DNA of 64,000 nt from Nitrosospira sp. Nl5. Lineage in GTDB: Bacteria; Pseudomonadota; Gammaproteobacteria; Burkholderiales; Nitrosomonadaceae. The number at the start of each line of letters is the position of its first letter. The first letter of the stretch is position 1. The notes below the pieces were generated by a model, which searched no databases, was not told where the DNA came from, and was given only the letters and a program-made list of their open reading frames with translations. The translations under genes and the position numbers were made by a program. The stretch lies in the NCBI RefSeq assembly GCF_900102495.1, contig NZ_FMVQ01000003.1, forward strand, positions 62,001 to 126,000. Direction: 5' to 3'. This document shows, piece by piece, positions 8,995 through 17,848 of the stretch.

Positions 8995-10618
8995 GAATAA
9001 GAATCGGCATATTGCTTTATTCTCAGCCGTTTACTCTGCCGCGACAGCTATGCTGTTACTCCCCTTCTACTCCTATGGGCAGGTCCAGCCCCAGTTTGGA
9101 TTGTCCCCACTGGCCCAGCCCCAACTGATGCAAGGCCGCGACGCCCCGCCCGAAGCGGCTGGGCCTGGTGGATGGAGAATCCTCCCCCGATTTAGTTTGA
9201 GAGAAACCTTTTCCGACAATGTGAGATTGCGGCCGGAAGGCGAGGCAAGAAGCGATTTAGTTACCCAGATTAATCCCGGAATACTGTTGACTGGCAGAGC
9301 GCGCCGCTATGATGTCAATATCGATTACACCATGAATAATCTCATCTATGCGGAACTGAGCGACTTCACCAGAACCCGGCATCAATTGAACGCCAGGGCA
9401 ACTGCCGAACTGGTCGAAAATCTTTTTTTCGTGGATGGCAGGGCCATGATGTTCCAGCAAAATGCCTCCATGTTCGGTCCGCAGGGAATCGACAACGTCA
9501 ACGCCACCGGCAACCGGGCCGACATCAAAGTGTATACTGTCAGTCCTTATCTGCGCCACCGTTTTCAGGATTTTGCGTCAACCGAGCTCCGTTATACCCA
9601 TAGCATAGTCGAGTCAGATACCATCGCGCTTCGAAACAGCCAGAGAGACAGCTTCCAAGCCGGCCTGAACAGTGGCGAGTCTTTTAGAACACTCCAGTGG
9701 GGCTTTAACTATAGTAATCAGATGATCCACTTCGATCGTAGTGACCGAAACGTCGAGTTGGAACGGTCCGCGGCTAATCTTCGTTATATGGTCACGCCGC
9801 AATTCGGTTTGACGGCAACCGGAGGCTACGAAAGAAACAGTTTTATTTCAATCAGGGGGGGGACGTCGAGTCCTACCTGGACAGTCGGTTTTACCTGGGA
9901 GCCAAGTCCAAGAACGAGTATTATCGCAAATGCCGGAAAACGATTTTTCGGCGACACCTATTTTGCCTTAGCCAGGCATCGCACCCGCTTAACTGCCTGG
10001 GATGTGAGCTATGTCGAGGATATCACTACCTTTAATCAGCAGGCCGGCTTTGGGGGAATCAATACAGCGGGGTCCTTGAACCAGCTTTTGAATCCCAACA
10101 TTAATCCCGGGAATATTCAGCCAAATACCCAGTTTCTCCTCGGTCAGGGTATTCCGGGTGATGCCCTCAACTTCCTGACCAACCGACTCTTCCTGCAGAA
10201 ACGTCTGCAGGCGTCCGTAGCCATGAATGGAGCGAGCAATACGGTCGTACTCAGTATATTCAATATGTCGCGTCAGGCATACTCACCCGATGATGTCGAC
10301 ACCGAGCTTGTTGGAGGGGAAAACCTGGCCCTACTCAGGCATACAAGACAAGCCGGTGCCAATGCATTATGGAGTTATAGAATTTCCAATCTTACCAGAG
10401 CTAATCTCAGCGGTCAGTACGCAAAATTCTATTTTCTTTCCACCGATAGAGTAGATGATTTCAGGATTATCAGGCTTAGCCTGACGAGGCAGTTGCGCCA
10501 GGCCCAGCCCAATCTGCAGGGCATGGTTGAATTGCGGCATAAAGAACGTGATTCCAATCAAGCCGGAGCCGACTATCGCGAAAATGCTATCACGGCCTCC
10601 GTAAACATGAGTTTTTAG
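8966..10618 (+). CDS. XrtA system-associated outer-membrane beta-barrel protein
   Basis: Probable outer-membrane protein of the XrtA EPS locus, matching the TIGR03016 type found in such loci; exact role unknown, possibly EPS secretion. The ATG at 8966 is preceded by GGAG 6 bases upstream; a GTG at 8954 and an ATG at 8981 are alternatives. The 550 aa product has an export signal (ALFSAVYSAATAMLLL) ending near YSYGQ. The rest is rich in alternating polar/aromatic strands typical of beta-barrels, and the last residue is Phe (SVNMSF), the usual barrel-assembly signature. The 5' end overlaps the kinase gene. Confidence 0.85.
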   Translation: MVAITMKAPENKNRHIALFSAVYSAATAMLLLPFYSYGQVQPQFGLSPLAQPQLMQGRDAPPEAAGPGGWRILPRFSLRETFSDNVRLRPEGEARSDLVTQINPGILLTGRARRYDVNIDYTMNNLIYAELSDFTRTRHQLNARATAELVENLFFVDGRAMMFQQNASMFGPQGIDNVNATGNRADIKVYTVSPYLRHRFQDFASTELRYTHSIVESDTIALRNSQRDSFQAGLNSGESFRTLQWGFNYSNQMIHFDRSDRNVELERSAANLRYMVTPQFGLTATGGYERNSFISIRGGTSSPTWTVGFTWEPSPRTSIIANAGKRFFGDTYFALARHRTRLTAWDVSYVEDITTFNQQAGFGGINTAGSLNQLLNPNINPGNIQPNTQFLLGQGIPGDALNFLTNRLFLQKRLQASVAMNGASNTVVLSIFNMSRQAYSPDDVDTELVGGENLALLRHTRQAGANALWSYRISNLTRANLSGQYAKFYFLSTDRVDDFRIIRLSLTRQLRQAQPNLQGMVELRHKERDSNQAGADYRENAITASVNMSF

Positions 10619-10630
10619 CGGGGTAGATGA

Positions 10631-11644
10631 ATGTACGCATCATACTACGGCTTAAGAGTGAAGCCGTTTCAGCTGAAACCTGACCCGAATTTTTTCTTTG
10701 GCAGCAAAGGCCACAAGCGTGCCATGGCCTATCTTGAATATGGGCTCTCCCAGGGAGAAGGTTTTATCGTCATTACCGGCGAAGTGGGGGCGGGCAAAAC
10801 CACTCTGATGCGCAATCTTTTCTGCAAGCTGGAGTCTGACAAAATTCTTGCCGCACAAATAGTCAATACCGATCTGGACTCAGACGATACGTTGAGAATG
10901 GTAGCCGCGGCTTTTGGATTGCCCTATGAAAACTCGGGTAAGGCTTCTTTGCTAATCGGGTTGGAGCAGTTCTTTCGGCAATGTGATCAGCAGGGGAAGC
11001 GCGCACTCCTGGTGGTGGATGAAGCACAGAATCTTTCTCCCCGCACTGTGGAAGAACTGAGAATGCTTTCTAATTTTCAAACAGATGAAAAGCCTCTGCT
11101 GCAAACATTTCTCCTGGGTCAACCGGAGTTCAGGAAAACTTTACTGAGCGGCGATATGCAACAATTGCGGCAAAGGGTAACTGCGACCTACCATCTGGGA
11201 CCCATGGATTTGCCGGAAACGCGGTCCTATATCGAGCATAGGCTGAATACCGCCGGATGGTCCGGTGATCCATCATTTGATGAGGATGCCTTTGCTACTA
11301 TTTACGATTACACTGGCGGTATTCCTCGCAAAATTAATACATTATGTGATCGCCTTCTACTGATGGGTTGCCTGGAAAAATTACATAGTTTCAGCAGCGC
11401 CGAGGTCAACGAGGTCATTTGTGATATTCAGCAAGAGTTTGACCTACCGAACGCGGCTGACAGTGTGTCCAGCGAAGCCGATGCCGCGTCCGGTCTTGAG
11501 AGAGCAATATCTCTTGCCAGTCTGGAGAATATGAATGACCGGCTCGCCAGGCTGGAGGAATCCGTTATCTCCCTGCTGAAACTGCTCAAGCAGATACTTC
11601 CCTTTTCTGGCGTAAACAAGAATCTTCGGAAAGACAAAGTTTAA
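10631..11644 (+). CDS. XrtA-associated AAA ATPase (ExeA/GspA-like)
   Basis: AAA-type ATPase found in XrtA EPS loci (TIGR03015) and related to the ExeA/GspA secretion ATPases. It probably acts at the inner-membrane face in assembly of the export machinery; its precise task is not known. The 337 aa product starts at ATG 10631 with MYASYYGLRVKPF, a hallmark of the family. Walker A is GEVGAGKTT (about residues 51-59), Walker B LLVVDEAQNLS (about 129-139), and sensor blocks follow (FLLGQPEF, GGIPRKIN). The C-terminal 60 residues contain a predicted coiled coil (MNDRLARLEESVISLLKLLKQ) and no membrane segment. Confidence 0.93.
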   Translation: MYASYYGLRVKPFQLKPDPNFFFGSKGHKRAMAYLEYGLSQGEGFIVITGEVGAGKTTLMRNLFCKLESDKILAAQIVNTDLDSDDTLRMVAAAFGLPYENSGKASLLIGLEQFFRQCDQQGKRALLVVDEAQNLSPRTVEELRMLSNFQTDEKPLLQTFLLGQPEFRKTLLSGDMQQLRQRVTATYHLGPMDLPETRSYIEHRLNTAGWSGDPSFDEDAFATIYDYTGGIPRKINTLCDRLLLMGCLEKLHSFSSAEVNEVICDIQQEFDLPNAADSVSSEADAASGLERAISLASLENMNDRLARLEESVISLLKLLKQILPFSGVNKNLRKDKV

Positions 11645-11855
11645 TTCTAATTCGGCGGCTGACCGCTCACTTTCAATTTCGCGTTATGGTTGATAAAGGG
11701 ATAATGTGTATCTCTACACTGGCATTGAATGCGGGAATAGCACTCACACGTAGGCAGCGGCAAAAATTGCGCGGGCGCTTTATGCGTAGCTGGAAAATGG
11801 CTTGGGTAAGTGGTTGCGGAAGCAATCGCGCGTTCCACTACGCAGGGGCAGTCAA

Positions 11856-12698
11856 GTGAAACCAACGCTGATACGCAACGCAATGACTGTCGATGTAGAG
11901 GATTATTTTCAGGTTTCGGCGTTTGCTTCTCATATTCCAAGGGAATCGTGGACGTCCATATCTTGCCGAGTGGAATGCAATATCGACCGCATTCTTGCTT
12001 TGCTGGACGAGGAACGCGCAAAAGCAACTTTTTTCACCTTGGGATGGGTTGCTGATCGTTATCCCGCGATGGTAAAACGCATCGTCGCAAATGGCCATGA
12101 ACTTGCCAGTCATGGCTGGGCTCACCATCGTGTTTCTGATCAAGAGCCCCATGAGTTTCGTGATGACGTGATCAAAAGCAAGGCCATTCTTGAGGATATC
12201 GGCGGGCAGAGGGTGTTGGGTTACCGAGCCCCCAGCTTTTCCATTGGCCGCAATAATCTCTGGGCACTGGATGTGCTTGAGGAAGCCGGTTACCGCTACA
12301 GCTCCAGTATCTACCCCATCCAACACGACCATTATGGTATGCCGGATGCTCCCCGTTTTGCCCATCATCCGCGAGGGAACAATGGTTTACTGGAACTTCC
12401 GATTACTACTATGCGCTTGTTCAAGCGCAATTTTCCTGCTGGCGGAGGAGGATATTTCCGGCTTTGGCCCTACCCCGTGTCGCGGTGGTTTCTCCAGAGA
12501 CTGAATCATCTTGAACACCAGTCCGCAATCTTTTACTTTCACCCTTGGGAAATAGACCATAAGCAGCCGCGCCAGAAGGGCATCAGCGTTAAAACACGCT
12601 TTCGCCACTATTATAATCTCCATCGCATGGAAGAGCGGATCAAGGCCCTGACCCGCGACTTCGAATGGGATCGCATGGACCGGATTTTTCTGGAATAG
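11856..12698 (+). CDS. XrtA system polysaccharide deacetylase
   Basis: Carbohydrate esterase family 4-type deacetylase expected to remove N-acetyl groups from the EPS or its precursor. The GTG at 11856 has AGGGG 7 bases upstream; the frame opens earlier at a weak TTG (11802). The 280 aa product begins MKPTLIRNAM. Catalytic motifs are TVDVEDYF near residue 11 (metal/base Asp), HELASHGWAHH (metal-binding His pair, near 82) and RAPSFS (near 127). The C-terminal DUF3473 block (GGGYFRLWPYPVSRWF, FYFHPWEID) is characteristic of the XrtA subfamily TIGR03006. No signal peptide is seen, so it would act on the cytoplasmic side unless exported otherwise. Confidence 0.93.
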   Translation: MKPTLIRNAMTVDVEDYFQVSAFASHIPRESWTSISCRVECNIDRILALLDEERAKATFFTLGWVADRYPAMVKRIVANGHELASHGWAHHRVSDQEPHEFRDDVIKSKAILEDIGGQRVLGYRAPSFSIGRNNLWALDVLEEAGYRYSSSIYPIQHDHYGMPDAPRFAHHPRGNNGLLELPITTMRLFKRNFPAGGGGYFRLWPYPVSRWFLQRLNHLEHQSAIFYFHPWEIDHKQPRQKGISVKTRFRHYYNLHRMEERIKALTRDFEWDRMDRIFLE

Positions 12699-12703
12699 GA
12701 TGC

Positions 12704-13789
12704 ATGAACCGTATTGTTGATGTATTCCAGGAGGACTGCAAGATTGCCTTCCTTCAGGGAGACCTGCCGTCTGTACATGTCCTCCAGCCCGAAGATAGGG
12801 AAAGATGGGATAGATTTGTATTGGCGTGCCCGGAAGCCACTTTTTTTCATCGTGCGGGTTGGCAAACAGTCATCGAACGCGCTTTGGGTCATAAAACCTG
12901 GTTCCTCTATGCGGAATCAGGGGGCAAAATTCAAGGTGTGCTGCCCTTGGCGGAAATCAGCAGTCGTATTTTTGGACATTCCCTGAGCTCCCTTCCTTTT
13001 TGTGTCTACGGGGGGATTGCCGCAATTTCGGAAACTGGGAGGATGGTACTGGATCGCGCTGCCCAAGCACTTGCCAAGCAGTTGAAAGTTGACTATCTGG
13101 AATATCGGAATATAAGGACGCTCCATCCGGATTGGCCGGCCAAGGATCTCTACGTGACTTTTCGTAAAGCCATCGATCCCGACGTGGAGCGAAATATGCA
13201 GTCCATCCCACGGAAGCAGCGTGCAATGGTGCGAAAGGGCATCAAAGCCGGACTGGAAAGTACCATCGATACCGATATCGGACGTTTTTTCTTAGCGTAT
13301 TCGTCAAGCGTGCATCGTCTTGGCACCCCCGTTTTTTCCCAGAAGTACTTCCGTCTTCTTAAAGAAATCTTCGCCGAGGATTGCGAGCTTATGATCATTC
13401 TCAAAGGGGGGCGTACTATCAGCGGCGTGATGAGTTTCTATTTTCGCGAAGAAGTATTGCCCTATTACGGGGGCGGCACCAGCGAAGCGAGGGAAGTGGC
13501 GGGGAATGATTTCATGTACTGGGAACTGATGCGGCACGCCTGTGAAAAGGGATATAAAACCTTCGATTTTGGGCGCAGCAAGCGCAACACCGGCTCTTTC
13601 GATTTTAAGAAGAACTGGGGATTCGAGCCGCAAGCGCTCCATTATGAATACCAGTTACACCGCGCCGGAGCAGTGCCTGATCATAATCCTCTGAATCCCA
13701 AATTTCGGATATTCATCAAGGCCTGGCAGAAACTGCCTCTGCCGCTTGCCAATTTTATCGGCCCTTACATAGTGAAGAACCTGGGATAG
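12704..13789 (+). CDS. XrtA system FemAB-family acyltransferase-like protein
   Basis: Member of the FemAB/GNAT superfamily found in XrtA EPS loci (TIGR03019). FemAB relatives transfer aminoacyl or acyl groups; the substrate here is unknown. The chosen start is ATG 12704, five bases after the deacetylase stop with GGA just upstream; the frame opens earlier (12665) inside the deacetylase gene. The 361 aa product has two GNAT-like halves with the blocks FFHRAGWQTVIERALGH (near residue 45), RNMQSIPRKQRAMVRKG (near 160) and FDFGRSKRNTGSFDFKKNWG (near 285). Adjacency to the deacetylase suggests that a freed amino group is re-acylated; this is inference. Confidence 0.9.
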   Translation: MNRIVDVFQEDCKIAFLQGDLPSVHVLQPEDRERWDRFVLACPEATFFHRAGWQTVIERALGHKTWFLYAESGGKIQGVLPLAEISSRIFGHSLSSLPFCVYGGIAAISETGRMVLDRAAQALAKQLKVDYLEYRNIRTLHPDWPAKDLYVTFRKAIDPDVERNMQSIPRKQRAMVRKGIKAGLESTIDTDIGRFFLAYSSSVHRLGTPVFSQKYFRLLKEIFAEDCELMIILKGGRTISGVMSFYFREEVLPYYGGGTSEAREVAGNDFMYWELMRHACEKGYKTFDFGRSKRNTGSFDFKKNWGFEPQALHYEYQLHRAGAVPDHNPLNPKFRIFIKAWQKLPLPLANFIGPYIVKNLG

Positions 13790-13793
13790 GTCG

Positions 13794-15065
13794 ATGCAGG
13801 AACTTCTTTATCTTGTCCATCGTATTCCCTATCCGCCGGACAAAGGTGACAAAATCCGCTCCTATCATTTGCTCAAGCATCTGAGCCAACACTATCGCGT
13901 TCATCTCGGCACGTTTATCGATGACGAGAAAGACCGGCGCTATCTCAGCAAAGTCAGAAACCTGTGTGGCGAGACCTGTTTCGTCGATCTATATCCCAAG
14001 CGTGCCCGTCTACGCAGCCTTCGCGGCCTGCTTTCCGGACAGCCTCTCACTTTACCCTATTATCGGGACAGGAGCCTGCAAGCGTGGGTAAACAGTGTGC
14101 TCGAAACAAGGCCGATCAGAAATATTCTGATTTTTTCCTCGGCCATGGCGCAGTATGTAGACCACGCCGGACCTGCTCGTCGGATAATCGATTTTGTGGA
14201 TATCGACTCAGACAAGTGGATGCAATACGCAACTACCAAAACCTGGCCGATGAGCTGGATCTACCGTCGCGAATCAAGATTGCTGCTCGGCTATGAAAGG
14301 AAAATCGCAGAGGACTTTGACGGCGCGGCTTTTGTTTCCCAGTCGGAAGCCAGCCTGTTCAAGAAGCTTGCCCCGGAGGTAGCGGCAAAAGTCACTTACT
14401 TCAATAACGGCGTCGATGCGGACTATTTCTCTCCGCAAAACAGTTACCCTAATCCCTATCCGGCCAGTAAACATCCCCTGGTCTTTATCGGAGCCATGGA
14501 TTACTGGGCCAACGTGGATGCCGTGGGCTGGTTTGCGCGCAGCATTTTTCCCACAATCCGCGCACAGTTACCCGAGGTTGAGTTTCATATTGTCGGCGCC
14601 CGTCCGGCAACAGAGGTCATGGCTCTTGCCGCTCTTCCCGGAGTCACGGTCGCGGGCTCAGTCCCTGATGTCCGGCCCTACCTTGCCCACGCATCCCTGG
14701 CGGTAGCTCCGCTACGTATCGCTCGCGGCATACAGAATAAGGTGTTGGAAGCCATGGCCATGGAGAAAATTGTGGTTGCTTCTCCGCAAGCGATGGAAGG
14801 TATATGCGCTAACGCCGGCCAGGAACTGTTCGTTGCCAACAATGAAAGCGATTTTGCTCATCAGATTATTACGCTCCTGCAAAGCGAGCCGAATCGAACC
14901 ATCGGCCATGCTGCCAGAGTCCGTGTTCTGGAAGATTACAGCTGGAAGAAAGGCCTGGAAAGCGTTGATGCGTTGCTCTCACCGCGGCCAGCAGCTTATG
15001 CTGATAAAGACTACTCACATAACGTGCAAAACCGGTTTGAATCCGCAGGAGACAATTTGGCATGA
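13794..15065 (+). CDS. XrtA system glycosyltransferase, TIGR03087 type (GT4-like)
   Basis: Cytoplasmic GT-B fold sugar transferase for EPS repeat-unit assembly. The 423 aa product starts at ATG 13794, four bases after the FemAB stop. The N-terminal half opens with LVHRIPYPPDKGDKIRSYHL, typical of this subfamily. The C-terminal nucleotide-sugar domain contains VTYFNNGVDADYFSP, a Rossmann-type VFIGAMDYWANVDAVGWF, and the donor-binding segment RIARGIQNKVLEAMAMEKIVVAS (about residues 305-327) with the conserved glutamate. Its stop overlaps the exosortase start by four bases (ATGA). The sugar donor cannot be read from sequence. Confidence 0.92.
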   Translation: MQELLYLVHRIPYPPDKGDKIRSYHLLKHLSQHYRVHLGTFIDDEKDRRYLSKVRNLCGETCFVDLYPKRARLRSLRGLLSGQPLTLPYYRDRSLQAWVNSVLETRPIRNILIFSSAMAQYVDHAGPARRIIDFVDIDSDKWMQYATTKTWPMSWIYRRESRLLLGYERKIAEDFDGAAFVSQSEASLFKKLAPEVAAKVTYFNNGVDADYFSPQNSYPNPYPASKHPLVFIGAMDYWANVDAVGWFARSIFPTIRAQLPEVEFHIVGARPATEVMALAALPGVTVAGSVPDVRPYLAHASLAVAPLRIARGIQNKVLEAMAMEKIVVASPQAMEGICANAGQELFVANNESDFAHQIITLLQSEPNRTIGHAARVRVLEDYSWKKGLESVDALLSPRPAAYADKDYSHNVQNRFESAGDNLA

Positions 15066-16642
15066 ATGCGCAAACGCCGCAAGAAGTTACACGCGGTTCC
15101 ACCATCATGCTGGATCAGAATTTAAAGGTGGCTGCTCTACTCACACTTGCTACCGTAACGGCAATCCTGATCAGTTATCGTGAAACCGCGTGGTCCATGG
15201 TTTCCATCTGGGAAAGGTCTGAAACATTTGCGCATGGTTTCCTTATTTTTCCCTTCAGTGCCTACCTGATCTGGGGGCAACGCAAGCATCTTGGTACATT
15301 TCCCCCCCACCCCAATCCGCTGGGCCTGCTACTGCTTGGCTTCCTGGGCTTCAGCTGGCTTCTGGCGACGCTTGCCAGCGTCCAGGTATTTGAGCAATTT
15401 TTGCTGATAACCATGATTCCCGCCGTGGTTTGGGCAATCCTGGGGAATCGAATGGTGTGGGCGCTTGCTTTTCCCCTGGCCTATCTTTTGCTCGCCGTGC
15501 CTTTCGGCGAGGCGCTTATCTCACCCCTGATAGACTTTACCGCAGATTTTACCGTATGGGCGCTGCAGCTGACCGGCATCCCGGTTTATCGCGAGGGCAG
15601 TTTTTTTACCATTCCGAGCGGGAATTGGTCCGTGGTGGAGGCCTGCAGCGGGTTGCGCTACCTGATCGCATCTTTTACATTGGGTACGCTGTATGCCTAT
15701 CTGACATACCGTAGTCTGAAGCGCCGTCTGGTATTCATCGCTTTCTCGGTAATTGTGCCCATTATCGCCAACGGCATTCGTGCCTACCTGATTGTAATGA
15801 CCGGCCACCTGAGCGATATGCGCCTGGCTGTGGGAGTCGATCATTTGATCTACGGCTGGATATTCTTTGGTTTCGTAATGCTGTTGTTATTCTGGATCGG
15901 TTCGTTCTGGCGCGAGGATGACAGCGAGCATGATGGCGCTTCGGCGGGACCACGGCACGACTCTGGCCTCGTATCGGGAAGCAGGGTCTCATTAAAGGGC
16001 ACGGTTCTCACCGCCGGCGCCGCCCTCGCCATTGCCTTCATTTGGCCGGCCTACGCCGCCTACCTGAAAGACACGGTTTCCCACACCGCAAAATTCGATA
16101 TTGACGTTCCCGGCGTGGCGGAAAAATGGCAGACGATTCCGGGCCATGCCTCTGACTGGGAGCCTATATATGTCGGCGCCCCCGCCCAGTTCCGGCAGAG
16201 TTATCGGAGCGGCGACCACTCAGTGGATCTCTACATTAGCTATTACCGCAACCAGCAGCAGGGAGCGGAATTGATTAATTCCGGAAATATACTCGTACCG
16301 GAAGCGGGATCTCGTTGGCATAATATCAAAGAAGATACGCGAATTGTATCTCTTGGTTCCCAGCAAGAAACCGTCAATCAAAATCAGCTGCACTCATCCG
16401 CAGCAAAGCTGCTGGTATGGAGATGGTACTGGTTAGGCGAAGAGAAAACGGCTAATCCTTATCTTGCCAAGTTTATTCTCGCCAAGAATAAGCTTTTGGG
16501 CAGGGGCGATGACGGGGCAGAGATTATCGTCGCTGCCCGGTACGAGGAGACGCTGGAGGAGGCTGCCCCAGTACTTGCAGGTTTTCTCGGCGACATGATG
16601 CCAGCAATAACGGCGGGACTCCAGAATGCAAGCGATCGCTAG
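15062..16642 (+). CDS. xrtA: Exosortase A fused to EpsI-type domain
   Basis: Multi-pass inner-membrane cysteine transpeptidase that recognises PEP-CTERM sorting signals, here fused to an EpsI (DUF3485) domain. The 526 aa product has about eight membrane segments within residues 22-278. The exosortase catalytic residues are visible: Cys195 in EACSGLR, Arg240 in NGIRAY and His261 in DHLIYGW. A final membrane helix near 310-330 leads into the EpsI part (EKWQTIPGHASDWEPIY, QFRQSYRSGDHSVDLYISYY). The start overlaps the upstream glycosyltransferase stop (ATGA) and the end overlaps the next glycosyltransferase by 17 bases. No PEP-CTERM substrate gene is present in this window, so substrates lie elsewhere. 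Confidence 0.95.
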   Translation: MNAQTPQEVTRGSTIMLDQNLKVAALLTLATVTAILISYRETAWSMVSIWERSETFAHGFLIFPFSAYLIWGQRKHLGTFPPHPNPLGLLLLGFLGFSWLLATLASVQVFEQFLLITMIPAVVWAILGNRMVWALAFPLAYLLLAVPFGEALISPLIDFTADFTVWALQLTGIPVYREGSFFTIPSGNWSVVEACSGLRYLIASFTLGTLYAYLTYRSLKRRLVFIAFSVIVPIIANGIRAYLIVMTGHLSDMRLAVGVDHLIYGWIFFGFVMLLLFWIGSFWREDDSEHDGASAGPRHDSGLVSGSRVSLKGTVLTAGAALAIAFIWPAYAAYLKDTVSHTAKFDIDVPGVAEKWQTIPGHASDWEPIYVGAPAQFRQSYRSGDHSVDLYISYYRNQQQGAELINSGNILVPEAGSRWHNIKEDTRIVSLGSQQETVNQNQLHSSAAKLLVWRWYWLGEEKTANPYLAKFILAKNKLLGRGDDGAEIIVAARYEETLEEAAPVLAGFLGDMMPAITAGLQNASDR

Positions 16643-17825
16643 CAATCGGCAGAATCCGGTAAAATCGGCAGGCGTCGAGCGACCCCTTATTGTCCACGTG
16701 ATTTACCACCTCGATGTTGGCGGCCTGGAAAATGGGCTGATAAACCTGATCAATCATATTCCGCCCGAGCGTTACCGGCACGCAATTGTATGTCTAAAAG
16801 GTTACACGGACTTCCGTCGACGGATCATTAGAGAGAATGTTGAAATCGTTGCATTAGGCAAGCGCGAGGGGAACGATTTAAGCCTTTATCTCAATCTTTT
16901 CAAGGCATTTAGACGCCTGAAGCCGGATATCGTACATACCCGCAACCTGAACGCGATGGAGGGGCAGGTAATTGCAGCGATTGCGGGAGCGCGTGTGCGA
17001 GTGCACAGTGAGCATGGCCGGGACATATTCGATCTGCATGGGAAAAACCGTAAATACAATCTGCTGCGCAAAGCAATCCGCCCTTTCGTAAATCATTTCA
17101 TTGCTGTCAGCAGGGATCTCGAAAGCTGGCTTGTCAATACCGTGGGAGCAACGCCACATCGCATCAACCAGATTTACAACGGTGTTGACAGCGTGCGCTT
17201 CCATCCCCGCGGCCATAAAGGCTCTGACACCGGGCGTCTTGAAAATCTGCCGGAAGGGTTTTTTACGGAAAATGCTTTTGTCATTGGCAGCGTCGGAAGA
17301 ATGGTTGATGTCAAGAATTATCCCAACCTGATTCGGTCTTTTCTGATGCTGCTGAAAGAAGAACCTGCAGCTCGTAAACGATTCCGGCTTCTGATCGTCG
17401 GCGAGGGAAATTCGCGACGGGAATGCATCGACATGTTGCGCGAAGCGGGAGCAGAAAGCCTTGCCTGGTTTCCGGGGGAACGCGCCGACATCCCGGATAT
17501 GATGCGCGCTATGGATCTTTTTGTGCTCCCCTCGCTCGGTGAAGGCATTTCCAATACCATTCTTGAAGCCATGTCCACGGGTCTACCGGTCATAGCAACC
17601 AGCGTCGGAGGAAATGTGGAGCTGGTAAAAGAAGGTATTACGGGGATGCTGGTTCCGCCGGGAGCGCCGACAGCAATTACGGAAGCGGTACTGGAGTATT
17701 ATCGAAATACTGATTTGATCATCAAACACGGCAAAGCAGCCCGGCAGCAGATTGAGGCAAGCTTCAGCATGGAGGCCATGACGAAAGGCTACCTTCAGGT
17801 CTATGACAAGGCCTTGCGCCTATAA
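16626..17825 (+). CDS. XrtA system glycosyltransferase, TIGR03088 type (GT4-like)
   Basis: Second GT-B fold sugar transferase of the EPS operon. The 399 aa product starts at ATG 16626, inside the end of xrtA. Motifs: VIYHLDVGGLENGLINLI (about residues 25-42), which is diagnostic for this subfamily; VHSEHGRD; INQIYNGVDSVRFHPRG (about 180); VIGSVGRMVDVKNYPNLI (about 219); and the donor-site block SLGEGISNTILEAMSTGLPV (about 304) with the EX7E pattern. It sits between exosortase A and the amidotransferase, the usual place in XrtA loci. The transferred sugar is unknown. Confidence 0.92.
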   Translation: MQAIASNRQNPVKSAGVERPLIVHVIYHLDVGGLENGLINLINHIPPERYRHAIVCLKGYTDFRRRIIRENVEIVALGKREGNDLSLYLNLFKAFRRLKPDIVHTRNLNAMEGQVIAAIAGARVRVHSEHGRDIFDLHGKNRKYNLLRKAIRPFVNHFIAVSRDLESWLVNTVGATPHRINQIYNGVDSVRFHPRGHKGSDTGRLENLPEGFFTENAFVIGSVGRMVDVKNYPNLIRSFLMLLKEEPAARKRFRLLIVGEGNSRRECIDMLREAGAESLAWFPGERADIPDMMRAMDLFVLPSLGEGISNTILEAMSTGLPVIATSVGGNVELVKEGITGMLVPPGAPTAITEAVLEYYRNTDLIIKHGKAARQQIEASFSMEAMTKGYLQVYDKALRL

Positions 17826-17848
17826 CAGCCGAAAAAGAGGGAATAAGC

